NCBI GenBank assembly: GCA_020851035.1 | Contig: JADZDM010000002.1 | Coordinates: forward strand, 67,995 to 131,994 | Direction: 5' to 3' | DNA: 64,000 nucleotides | DNA from: Gemmatimonadaceae bacterium | Lineage (GTDB): Bacteria; Gemmatimonadota; Gemmatimonadetes; Gemmatimonadales; Gemmatimonadaceae | Part shown: in pieces, positions 29,987 through 42,000 of the stretch | Layout: each line of letters starts with the position of its first letter | Position numbering within the stretch: position 1 is the stretch's first letter | The notes under the pieces: generated by a model | What the model was told of the DNA's origin: nothing | What the model saw: only the letters and a program-made list of their open reading frames with translations | Database searches by the model: none | Program-made: the position numbers and the translations under genes

Positions 29987-31464
29987 GGCACCGGTCCGTC
30001 CGGCGCCGCGACCTTCCGCGCCCGCGTGGGCCGCCCGCCCAGCAATCCCTCCTGCTCGATGAGGCGCTGGCCGATCACGAGGCCGGCGTCACTGATCGTG
30101 TACTCGCGCAACTCGTCGGAGTGTGCGCTTCCGCGCACCTTCACCACCGCCATCACGCGGCGCAGCCGGCTCCCGACCTCGATGTACCGGTGCACGACGA
30201 TCGCATCGGTCATGAACGCGGTGCCATAGGGGCTGAAACGCAGGTCGGTGTAGCGATCCTCGAGTTCCGATGTCATGAGCACCGACACGCCCTCCGCCGA
30301 GAGTGCCATGACCAGGCTCGCCAGCGATTCGCGGAAGTCGTCGCGGAAGGTGGGGGCCAGGCCGAGCTCCAGTCCCGAGAGGGAGTCGATCACCACCCGT
30401 GTCGCGCCGGTGCGCCGGATCACGTCCGTGAGTGCGCGGAGGAGCTCGTCCAGCGAGAGGTCGGGCGCGCGGGAGTCGAGCAGCGTCACCTGGCCCGCCT
30501 CGATCAGGCCGGAGAGGATGCGGTTCCGGCTGGGGCTCGGATGCTGCTCGAAGGAGGCGATCACACCGTGCTCGCCACGCGCCGCGCCGGCGGCGAGGAA
30601 GGCGGCCGCCGCGATGGTCTTCCCCGACCCCGATGGGCCGGCCACCAGCAGCGAGTAGCCCCTGGGAAGTCCACCGCCGAACATCTCGTCGAGGCCCGGC
30701 ACGCCGAGCGAGAGGCGCGCCGGCGCCGACGCGGACATGCCCTGCGCCGCCTCACCGGCGGCCGCGTTCATCGGCGCGAACACCGTGATGCCCTCGGACC
30801 CGATGCGGAAGGTGTGCAGGCCGGGCTGGGTGGGCTGGCCGCGCATCTTCATGATCTGCAGCTTGCGCACCATGGAATTGCGCTGGACGCTCTGGCGCAG
30901 CCAGATCAGGCCATCCGCCACGGTGAAGACCGGGTTGGCGTCGGACTCGACGAAGTACTCACCGATGAGGAAGGTGGTGGCCTGCCAGCTCGTCATCTGC
31001 ACGCCGAGTTGCTGCACGAACTGCTGCAGGTCGGAGACGGGGTTGCCGCCGACGCTGCCGGCGAGCACCACCGACCGGAACGAGTCGACGAAGACGAGGC
31101 CCGGACCGCAGGCCTGGACTTCCGCGACGATGCGCCGCAGGACCAGGTCCAGGTCCCCCTGGCTGGCATCGTCCGACAGGTTGATGAACCGGATCGCCTT
31201 GCCGATGGCCTCGTCGTCGAAGAACCCGAACTGCTGCTGGTAGCGCATCATCTTCAGCGGTGGCTCGCCCAGCACGGTGAAGTAGAGCGCGGGGCGTTCC
31301 GGGGTGGCGAGGGCGAACATGATCTGGTGTGCCAGCGTGGTCTTGCCACACCCCGGCGGACCGGCGATCAGGTTGAAGGAGAACTCCGGCAGTCCACCGC
31401 CAAGCACGGCGTCGAGCCCGGGCACACCGGTGCTGAGTCGGTTGATCGTCACACTCGGCTTCAT
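29983..31464 (-). CDS. KaiC-like double-domain ATPase
   Basis: A 493-residue RecA-type protein with two KaiC domains. Domain 1 has Walker A GPPGCGKT (35-42) and Walker B VFVD (124-127); domain 2 has GPSGSGKT (276-283) and VVID (357-360) followed by SLSGLELGL. The paired glutamates that follow strand 2 in cyanobacterial KaiC are reduced here to Gly66-Glu67 in the first domain and Glu306-Gln307 in the second. There is no KaiA or KaiB. Such proteins are thought to act as ATP-driven switches in signalling. It is flanked by overlapping genes on both sides, which suggests that it controls, or is controlled by, the GGDEF-kinase. Confidence 0.93.
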   Translation of the reverse strand: MKPSVTINRLSTGVPGLDAVLGGGLPEFSFNLIAGPPGCGKTTLAHQIMFALATPERPALYFTVLGEPPLKMMRYQQQFGFFDDEAIGKAIRFINLSDDASQGDLDLVLRRIVAEVQACGPGLVFVDSFRSVVLAGSVGGNPVSDLQQFVQQLGVQMTSWQATTFLIGEYFVESDANPVFTVADGLIWLRQSVQRNSMVRKLQIMKMRGQPTQPGLHTFRIGSEGITVFAPMNAAAGEAAQGMSASAPARLSLGVPGLDEMFGGGLPRGYSLLVAGPSGSGKTIAAAAFLAAGAARGEHGVIASFEQHPSPSRNRILSGLIEAGQVTLLDSRAPDLSLDELLRALTDVIRRTGATRVVIDSLSGLELGLAPTFRDDFRESLASLVMALSAEGVSVLMTSELEDRYTDLRFSPYGTAFMTDAIVVHRYIEVGSRLRRVMAVVKVRGSAHSDELREYTISDAGLVIGQRLIEQEGLLGGRPTRARKVAAPDGPVP

Positions 31465-31889
31465 GTCGTCTTGTCCTGCGCGGCGTCGCCGCTGGAGGGA
31501 TGCTCCCACACCGAGTGGAGGAGTCGCGCGCTCAGCGCCGGGCCGATCATGCTGGAGAGCAGGGCGTCGAACGCCGTGAACTGCGCGCCGGCGCCTGCGA
31601 GCGCGTCAGCGGCCGGGGTGGCGGCCGTGCTGCGATGGAGCCAGTCGAAGTCGATGGAGTCGAGGACGTCCGACGCCGGCCGCGCGAGCTGCGGGTGCGC
31701 CGGTGCCACGAGGAAGAGGCTGCGGAAATGCAGCGCGGCGACGCCCTTCCTCCCCACCAGCGGCGCCAGCAGGGTCTCGATCTCCCGCCAGAGTGCCACC
31801 ACCACGTCGGCAATGTCCGCGGCACACGCGTCGCGACCCACGCGCCTCGCGAGGGTTGCTGCGACCTGGCGGCTCACTGCAGCAGGCAT
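31461..31889 (-). CDS. Small helical protein of unknown function in the KaiC operon
   Basis: I do not recognise this family. The 142-residue product (ATG at 31889, MPAAVSRQVAATLARRVGRD) reads as mainly alpha-helical, with no signal peptide, membrane segment or metal site. The segment LLAPLVGRKGVAALHFRSLF and the later AFDALLSSMIGPALSARLL look like conserved helices. Its stop overlaps the KaiC-like start by ATGA, so it is the first gene of a three-gene signalling operon and may be a sensor, adaptor or inhibitor of the ATPase; that role is only inferred from position. A longer start exists but would enter the neighbouring gene. Confidence 0.7.
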   Translation of the reverse strand: MPAAVSRQVAATLARRVGRDACAADIADVVVALWREIETLLAPLVGRKGVAALHFRSLFLVAPAHPQLARPASDVLDSIDFDWLHRSTAATPAADALAGAGAQFTAFDALLSSMIGPALSARLLHSVWEHPSSGDAAQDKTT

Positions 31890-31993
31890 TGGATTGACCG
31901 AAATGTCGCGGGCGGCGGAGCGCCTTGCTCGAGCTGTCTCCGCACACGGTGCCGCACCCGGCAGTATAACACTCGTGCACGCTGCGCGCGTCG

Positions 31994-32905
31994 TCAGCGC
32001 GGCACGAAGACCTCGAACGCCGCCGGCAGGATGCGATACTCGAGCGGCAACGACATCGGCACGAGCTCGCCGTCGATGGCCACCGACACGTGGTGGCGGT
32101 GATGGCCGGCCGGCGCATCGATGCGCGTGCTGGTCGCCGTCAGCATCTCGAGGTCGTCGGACTGTCGGGCGCTGCCCGACACGATGTGCCACACGAGCTT
32201 CAGCAGGTTCCACTCCCCCGCCGCCTTCACCACGTACAGCGCGAGCGTGCCCGTCGCGAGTGACGCGCGTGTGCCGGCATCGAGCCCGGCCATACGATAC
32301 TCGTTGTTGCCGATGAAGATGAGCGAGGTCTCGCGGAGCACCGCGCGCCCATCGACCTCCATCCGTGCCAGCAGCGTGTGGCTGCGCCGCATGACGTTGA
32401 AGGTGGCCCACGTCGCCACCAGCCACTTCCTCGGGCCGCGTGCGCCGTAACGCTCCCGCAGCGCGACGATGCGCGCGTAGAGGCCGACGCTGGAGTTGTT
32501 GAGGAAGACACGATCGTTCACGCTCGCCGCGTCCACCGGCATCGTGTGGCCCGCCACGACGAGGGCGGCGGCCGAGGCCAGGTCCTGGGGGATGCCGAGG
32601 TCTCGCGCGAAATGGTTCAGCGTGCCCAGCGGGAGCACGCCGAGCCGGAGCCCGCGTCCGTGGATCACGTCGGCGACGCTGCTGATGGTGCCGTCACCGC
32701 CGCCGACGAGGATCGCCGCCGCCGGTGTGCGCAGCACGGGGTCGAGCTGCTCCCGCAGGTCGCGCGCCCCGTCGAGCAGGACGAACTCAGGGGAGAAGCC
32801 GCCACCCGCGAGGATCGGCTGCAGCTCGGCCTGCGCCGAACTGGCGGTCCCCCCACCCGAGCCGGGGTTCAGGACGACGATGATGCGTTGCGAGGTCTCG
32901 GGCAT
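31994..32905 (-). CDS. Diacylglycerol/lipid kinase family protein
   Basis: A 303-residue soluble protein of the DAGK-catalytic (YegS/LCB5) family, which phosphorylates diacylglycerol, sphingoid bases or related lipids. Visible motifs are IIVVLNPGSGGG at the start, the nucleotide-binding VGGGDGTISSVAD at about 72-84 and LPLGTLNHFARDLGIP. ATG at 32905 (MPETSQRI) gives the usual N-terminus. The gene is alone on the minus strand, divergent from the RsbQ-like gene. The lipid substrate cannot be told from sequence. Confidence 0.92.
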   Translation of the reverse strand: MPETSQRIIVVLNPGSGGGTASSAQAELQPILAGGGFSPEFVLLDGARDLREQLDPVLRTPAAAILVGGGDGTISSVADVIHGRGLRLGVLPLGTLNHFARDLGIPQDLASAAALVVAGHTMPVDAASVNDRVFLNNSSVGLYARIVALRERYGARGPRKWLVATWATFNVMRRSHTLLARMEVDGRAVLRETSLIFIGNNEYRMAGLDAGTRASLATGTLALYVVKAAGEWNLLKLVWHIVSGSARQSDDLEMLTATSTRIDAPAGHHRHHVSVAIDGELVPMSLPLEYRILPAAFEVFVPR

Positions 32906-33159
32906 GGCGCAATGTGGGCGAGGGAGCACGCGCCACGCGAACGCGCGGCGTGCCGGTGCAACGTGGTGCTGATTTGAACCGTCAAATGATGCACCCGCGG
33001 GGGTTCATCGCCGGGTCTGATTGCACTTGATATGTCACGAATCATGCCGTACCCATGCGGCCACCACCGGCGCCGCGCGTTATATAGCGAAGGCACAGCG
33101 CGTGTCCGTGCGCCCCCCTCCACTGCCATCGCCCAGCCTTCCGCTCCACCTACAGGCCC

Positions 33160-33969
33160 GTGAACGTCCCCACGATACAACGTCGGCTCGGTGCCACGGT
33201 CACCGGATATGGGGAGCGCGTGATCGTGTTCGGGAACGGACTCGGCACCTCGCAGGCCACCTGGCGTCACGTCGCGGCAGCCCTCCACTCGCGGGCGCGG
33301 CTGGTGCGGTTCGACAACGTCTGCTCGCCGGCGGCGCCGTCGGGTGGCTATCGCGCCGAGGCGTACACGTCGCTGCACGACTACGTGGACGATGTCGTCG
33401 GCCTGCTCGATGAACTCGAGGTGACCGATGCCCTGTTCGTGGGGCACTCGATCTCCGGCATCATCGGGCTGATGGCGGCCATCGCCGCGCCCGAGCGCAT
33501 CGCACAGGTGGTCACGATCTGCTCCAGCCCCTGCTTCCTCGAGGACGTGGGGTACCACGCCGGCATGCCGCGCGAGGACGTCGAGTCGCTGCTGGCCGAC
33601 GCCCAGAGCGACTTCGCCAACTGGGCGCAGCGCTTCGCCACCGTCGCGATCGGGCCCGACGCGAGCGAAGCGGAACGCAGCGAGTTCGCCACGCTGCTCA
33701 GCGCCATGCGGCCCGACATCGCGATCCGGACGCTGAAGACGGTCTTCCTCGGCGACAACCGGCCGATTCTCCCCCGCGTGACACAGCCGGTCACCGTGCT
33801 GCACACCGTGTGCGACACGGCGTTCCCCATGGCCGCAGGCGAGTACCTCGTGCAGCGGCTGCCGAGTGCCACGCTCGTGCCGCTCCCCTCGCGCGGCCAC
33901 CTGCCGCATCTCACGGCGCCGCGGGACGTGATCCGGGCGCTGGAGCACGTGCTGGACCGCTGGCCATGA
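33160..33969 (+). CDS. RsbQ-like alpha/beta hydrolase
   Basis: The 269-residue product has the length and triad layout of Bacillus RsbQ: Ser97 in VGHSISGIIG, Asp219 in VCDTAFP and His247 in RGHLPHL (RsbQ: Ser96, Asp219, His247). RsbQ binds or hydrolyses a small hydrophobic molecule and is needed for energy-stress signalling by its PAS partner RsbP; plant KAI2/D14 receptors share the fold. Here the next gene, 28 bases on, is a PAS hybrid kinase, so the pair probably senses a small ligand and feeds a phosphorelay. GTG start; no signal peptide, so cytoplasmic. Confidence 0.88.
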   Translation: MNVPTIQRRLGATVTGYGERVIVFGNGLGTSQATWRHVAAALHSRARLVRFDNVCSPAAPSGGYRAEAYTSLHDYVDDVVGLLDELEVTDALFVGHSISGIIGLMAAIAAPERIAQVVTICSSPCFLEDVGYHAGMPREDVESLLADAQSDFANWAQRFATVAIGPDASEAERSEFATLLSAMRPDIAIRTLKTVFLGDNRPILPRVTQPVTVLHTVCDTAFPMAAGEYLVQRLPSATLVPLPSRGHLPHLTAPRDVIRALEHVLDRWP

Positions 33970-33997
33970 CCCGGCGCCACCACCGCACCGCCGCCAC

Positions 33998-35971
33998 ATG
34001 CTGAGCGCCGTCCGACAGCTGGCCTCCGCCGATGCCATCGCACTGTTGACCTGGGTCGATGATGACATCGTCGAGTTCACCGACTGCGATCCCGCCATCG
34101 TCGCGACGCACGTGCTGCGTGCCCCGCAGTCGTGGCGGGCCCTCGAGGTGCCGTACGTGTTCGACGACCTGCGCCCGCGGCGACTGCTGCCGAGTGTCCT
34201 CCTGCTCGCCCTGCCGCGGCCCCCGGCTGCCTGCTGCGTCGTACACGGACCGCTCGCGCACCGCGGCACGCCGGCGGCCTCGCTGGTCCTCGCCTGGTAC
34301 GACGCCGCCGACGTGCCACCGGTCATCCGCCGGGACCCGCTCTGCCTGCGCCACCTGCTGGTCGGCGGCACGCAGCTGGCACGCCGCACGATGGCCGTGC
34401 CGCAGTCGCTGCTCGACGCCATCATGGCGCAGGTGCCGCAGGGCATCATCTTCGTCGACGGCGAGCGCAACGAGGCGATGGTGAACGCGGCGGCCGCGCG
34501 GTGGTTGCGCATCCCGTCGGGAGTGGCGTCGCGCGAGGAACTCGATGCCGCCCTCGATCGCGTGGCGATGCGCGCCCGGCACCCGGAGTTCGTGCGGCAC
34601 GAGGTCATCCGCCTCTCGCGCAACGACGCCGAGCGCGTCGCCGACTGGACCTGGGAGCTGGACGGCGCCGGTGGCACGACGCTCCGCGTCTCATCGGTGC
34701 CGATCACCGACCAGAACGGCAGCGGGCGCCTCTGGGCGTTCGATGACGTCTCGCACGAGCGGGAGCTCCTGCGCCAGATCTCGCACCAGCGCACCATCGA
34801 GGAGAAGCTGCGACAGGTGCAGAAGCTGGAGATGGTGGGCCGGCTCGCTGCCAGCGTGGCCCACGACTTCAACAACCTGCTGACCATCATCGGCGGCAGC
34901 GCCGAGATGCTCGGCGACCTGCACCTGGACCCGGACCGCCGCTCGGACCTCGACAACATCGGCAGCGCCACCGACCGCGCGCGGCGCCTCACGCGGCAGC
35001 TCCTCACCTTCACCCGGCAGCAGGTGGAGCATAGCGAGCAGTTCCTGGTGGACGACCGGTTGCGCGGCACGGCATCCCTGCTCGGGAAGGTGCTGGCGCC
35101 CAGCCGGCTCGTGCTCACGCTCAACGCCTCGCGGGCGCAGGTGTTCGCCGACCCGAACCAGCTCGAGCTGGCGCTGCTCAACCTGCTCGCCAACGCCCGC
35201 GACGCGATGCCCGACGGCGGCGTGGTCACGCTCTCGACCAGCGTGGAGCAGCTCGACGGCGAGCTGCGCAGCGGTGCCACCTCGGCGCTCACGGGCGCAC
35301 ACGTGGCACTCACCGTGCGCGACACCGGCACCGGCTTCGACGAGGAGACGCGGCGGCGCATGTTCGAGCCGTTCTTCACCACCAAGCCGTCGGGCCAGGG
35401 CACGGGGCTGGGCCTCGCGACGGTGCTCGCGATCGCGCAGCGCGCCGGGGGTGGCGTGCGCTGCGAGAGCACGCCAGGCGCGGGCGCCGTGTTCACGATC
35501 CTGCTGCCGCTGGTGCACGCCGACGGCGTCACGACCGACACGCCGCTCACGACACCATCCGTGCGGGGCGTGCACCCCATCATCCTGCTCGTCGACGACG
35601 ATGGCGGGCCGCGCGAGACGCTGCGCCGGGTGCTGACGCACGAGGGCTTCGAGGTCCTGGCGGTGGCGTCCGGTCCGGAGGCGCTCCTGATGCTGGACGA
35701 GCGGGGCACGGAGATCCGGCTGCTCCTCACCGACTTCATGATGCCGCTGATGACCGGTGGCCAGTTGTTGGAGCGGGTCCGGGAGCGGTGGCCGGAGCTG
35801 CCCGCCCTGGTCATGTCCGGGTTCTCGCCCGATGCCGGCACGGCCCGCGACCTGGAGCGACTGCGCGCCGGCTTCATCGCGAAGCCGTTCACCGGCCGGC
35901 AGGTGGCCGCCATGATCCGCCAGCGGCTCGGCGTCGCCGCCGCCGGCGCGCCGGCGACGGTGCCGGGATGA
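33998..35971 (+). CDS. PAS hybrid histidine kinase paired with the RsbQ-like hydrolase
   Basis: A soluble 657-residue kinase. The first 135 residues look like a GAF-type sensory domain with no clear cofactor site; a PAS domain follows (about 140-260, LDAIMAQVPQGIIFVDGERNEAMVNAAA). Then HisKA with His289 in VAHDFNNLLTII, an ATPase domain (NARDAMPDGG, DTGTGFDEE, GQGTGLGLATV) and a C-terminal receiver with LVDDDGG, Asp579 in LTDFMMPLMTG and KPFTG. In Bacillus the RsbQ partner is a PAS-phosphatase; here a kinase takes that place. No downstream regulator is adjacent. The hydrolase gene is 28 bases upstream and almost certainly co-transcribed. Confidence 0.92.
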   Translation: MLSAVRQLASADAIALLTWVDDDIVEFTDCDPAIVATHVLRAPQSWRALEVPYVFDDLRPRRLLPSVLLLALPRPPAACCVVHGPLAHRGTPAASLVLAWYDAADVPPVIRRDPLCLRHLLVGGTQLARRTMAVPQSLLDAIMAQVPQGIIFVDGERNEAMVNAAAARWLRIPSGVASREELDAALDRVAMRARHPEFVRHEVIRLSRNDAERVADWTWELDGAGGTTLRVSSVPITDQNGSGRLWAFDDVSHERELLRQISHQRTIEEKLRQVQKLEMVGRLAASVAHDFNNLLTIIGGSAEMLGDLHLDPDRRSDLDNIGSATDRARRLTRQLLTFTRQQVEHSEQFLVDDRLRGTASLLGKVLAPSRLVLTLNASRAQVFADPNQLELALLNLLANARDAMPDGGVVTLSTSVEQLDGELRSGATSALTGAHVALTVRDTGTGFDEETRRRMFEPFFTTKPSGQGTGLGLATVLAIAQRAGGGVRCESTPGAGAVFTILLPLVHADGVTTDTPLTTPSVRGVHPIILLVDDDGGPRETLRRVLTHEGFEVLAVASGPEALLMLDERGTEIRLLLTDFMMPLMTGGQLLERVRERWPELPALVMSGFSPDAGTARDLERLRAGFIAKPFTGRQVAAMIRQRLGVAAAGAPATVPG

Positions 35972-36073
35972 CGGGGCCGCACCGAGGCTGATTCGCAGGG
36001 GCTGACCAGTGGACGGGAAACGACGTTCGGTGTGCCGTCGCCCGTCGTGCCACCCGACTCCATTTCCGGTCCA

Positions 36074-36239
36074 CTAGTGGCGTGCAATCGAAGTTCCGGA
36101 CGCAGTCGCCGGTCGGGGCATCCCGGCTGGCGGCGTTGAAAATCCTCGCAATACCGCTGGTATTGCTGCGGTGTTCGCCTGGCCATCCAGGCGCCCCATC
36201 CGGCTTTGTGCTATCCGAACTTCGACTATACGCCACTAG
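36074..36239. repeat. Isolated inverted-repeat element with internal hairpins
   Basis: The ends CTAGTGGCGT-n4-TCGAAGTTC (36074-36096) and their inverse (36217-36239) match except for four central bases; weaker inverted similarity continues inward for roughly 25 more bases. Between them GCAATACC-GCT-GGTATTGC (36148-36166) is a perfect hairpin and GCCTGG-CCAT-CCAGGC (36177-36192) another. No gene fits inside. It is less GC-rich than the surroundings. It could be a miniature transposon relic or a structured RNA/regulatory element upstream of the PEP carboxylase gene. Confidence 0.6.
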
Positions 36240-36286
36240 GATTCGACGGTCGTGCCCCCTGCCCCACTCAGCCCAACCGCGCACCT

Positions 36287-39034
<2,748 letters not shown>

Positions 39035-39088
39035 CCCGGGCCGGATGGGGGGTGTGCCCGCGTTCCCCGTCTGAGCATTAGGATAGTG

Positions 39089-42000
39089 ATGGACCCTCTG
39101 CGCCGACCCCAGCCGGGCCGGGCGCCCCCGTACGCCCCATTGCCCGTTCCCGAGATGCCGGTCGCGCCAGCCCGCCCTGCTCGCCCCCAGTCGTCACGCC
39201 CGGCGCGCCGCCGCCCGGGAGCGCTGCAACGCGGTCTCCTGCGCGCCACGCTCGCGGGGGCGCTCACGCTCGCCGCGTGTGGCGGTGATCCGGACACGCC
39301 CACGCCGGGCCAGACGGCGACCGTGACCTCGGTGCGCGTGAATCCAGCCACCGCCACGGTGGATGTGGGGGCGACGACCCAGCTCTCCGCGCTCGCCCTG
39401 AACGGGTCAGGCCTCGTGGTGCCGGGGCGGACGGTCACCTGGGCGTCGCAGACCCCTGCCCTCGCCACCGTCAGCGCTGACGGCGTCGTGACAGGGGTGG
39501 CCGTGGGCACGGCCACCATCGCCGCCACCGCCGACGGGAAGACCGGCACCGCCACCGTCGCAGTCACGCTGCCCCCCTCGGCCCGCTGCGACGCGCGGGA
39601 CTCGATCACGGTCGGCCAGGTGATCACCGGCGCGATCGGCAGCACCGACTGCGTGCTCGCCGACGGCAGCCACGCCGACAAGTACATCCTCACGCTGACC
39701 GAGGCGCGTGCCGTCCGCATCAACATGGCCGCCGCCACGCTCGACGCCTTCCTCACGCTGCAGAATGCGGCCACCGGCACGGTGATCGCCGAGAACGACG
39801 ACGGCAACGGGCCACCGTACGAGGGGTCCCGCATCGAGCTGCTGCTCACGGCGGGCCGCTACGTGATCACCGCCACGACCTTCGAGGACGACGGCTTCGG
39901 CGCCTACGAACTGAGTGTCACACCCGGCTCGCAGGCCTGCATCGACGCGCGGGTCTTCAACTCGCCGGGCACGGTCACCGACACCCTGACCGCGGCCAGC
40001 TGCGTGCTGTCCGACACGAGCTACGTGGACCGGTACTCACTGACCGTCCCCATCGGCCGCACCTACACGGTCACCATGCGCAGCGCGGCGTTCGACGCCT
40101 TCATGTGGATGGAGAACACGGCCTCGGGCGAGATGGTTGGCCGCAACGACGACGGCGGTGGCGGCGCGCTCGGCCGCGACGCGCGCATCTCGGTGCTGCT
40201 GCCGGCCGGCACGTACACGATCAATGCCAACAGTGCGCGGCCCCGCGCCACCGGCGAGTACACACTGGCGGTCGAGGAGGACCAGTGTGACGCGACCCGC
40301 GCCATCACAATCGGCAGCACGGTCACCGACACCCTGAGCACCACCGGCTGCCGCCTCACCGACGGCAGTTACGTGCGACGATACCTGCTGACACTCGCGG
40401 CATCGACACCGGTGCGCCTCGACGCCACCAGCACGCAGTTCGACCCGTACCTGATCCTCCAGCAGGCGGGGGTGTCCGCGACCCTGGCGGAGGACGACGA
40501 CAGCGGCCCGGGGACCAACGCCCAGCTCCTGCAGGTGCTCCCGGCCGGCAGCTACGTCGTCACGGTCACGTCCGCAACGTCGTCCGAGGTGGGCACGTTC
40601 ACGCTGGCAATCGCGGGCGCGGCATCGGGCACCGCCGCGGTGGCGGTCACACCGGCCACGCTCGCGCTCACCCCCGGCCAGGAGCAACTCCTCACCAGCA
40701 CCGTCACCGGTGTGAGCAACACCGCCGTGCTCTGGACCAGCAGCGCGCCGGGCATCGCCACGGTGAGTGCCGCCGGCACGGTCCGCGCGATCACCGCCGG
40801 CACCGCCACCATCACCGCCACCTCGGCGGCGGATCCTTCGAAGTCGGCGCGCAGCGAGGTGACCGTCACCGACGGTGGCAGCGCCAACCTGGACATCCCG
40901 CTCGTGTACGTCACCCAGTCCATGCAGACGCCGGACGGGAAGGTGCCGCTGGTCTCGGGGCGTGCCACGATCGCGCGCGTGTTCGTGCGCGGCAGCCGCT
41001 CCGGGCTCGGCACCGCGGCGGTACGAGTCCGCTTCTACGATGGCGCCGCGCTGCTCGGCACCGTGACCGGCACCGCGCCGGTTGCCACGGCGCTCGACGA
41101 GGCCTGCTGCGCCGCCGACATCCCGGTGCCGGCCGCGTACCTCCGTGACGGCGCCACGATGGTGGCGGACGTGGATCCCGCGAACGCCGTCGCCGAGTCG
41201 AACGAGGGCGACAACGCGTGGCCGCTCGCGGGCAGCTCCAAGGCGATCCGCCTGGTGAGCGTGCAGCCGATCAGCATCCAGCTCGTCCCGGTGCGGCACC
41301 GCGGCTCCGGGCTGGTGGGCCCGAGCACCACCACCATCGCGGAGCTGATGCCGCGCATGTACCCGGTGTCCACCGTGAACGTGGCGGTGCACGCCGAGTA
41401 CACCACCGACAGCCCGGCGCTCACGGACGGCAACTCGTGGATCGTGATGCTCCGCCAGATGGACATCCTGCGCAGCGTCGAGAATGGCACGGCGTACTAC
41501 TTCGCTGTCATGCACCAGGGGGCGGCCCCGGGCGTGATCGGCATCGCCACGCTCACCGGCTTCGCCGGCGTGGGCATCAGCACGCCGATCGGCGAGGCGC
41601 AGGAGACGCTCGCACACGAGTTCGGGCACAGCTTCGGGCGGAACCACTCGCCCACGCCGTCCGCCTGCGGCACGCCGGCCGACGTGGACGAGAACTATCC
41701 GCGGCCCGACGGCACCCTCGGCAACACCGGCTACGACCTCGGCACCAGCCAGACCTACCCGTCGTCGCGCTACGACATCATGGGCTACTGCGACGACACC
41801 TGGGCCAGCGCCTACACCTACCTCGGCATCCTGGCCTACCTGCGCAGCGGCGTGCTGCCGCTCAGCGGCACGATCGCGGTGCCGTCGCAGACGCTGCTGA
41901 TCAACGGGTCGCTGCAGGGCGGCGTGATCGACCTCGACCCCGTGTTCACCACCACGGGCAGGCCCACGCCCAGCCGCGCCGGCCGGTTCGTGGCCGAGGG

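Noticed and set aside
29983-31464. Circadian clock system
   Set aside because: Only a KaiC-like protein is present; no KaiA or KaiB gene was seen, so no clock is claimed.
16539-33039. Shared 13-mer TTGATATGTCACG at about 16539 and 33027
   Set aside because: Shared 13-mers are expected by chance in 64 kb; the contexts differ and no spacing to genes is conserved.
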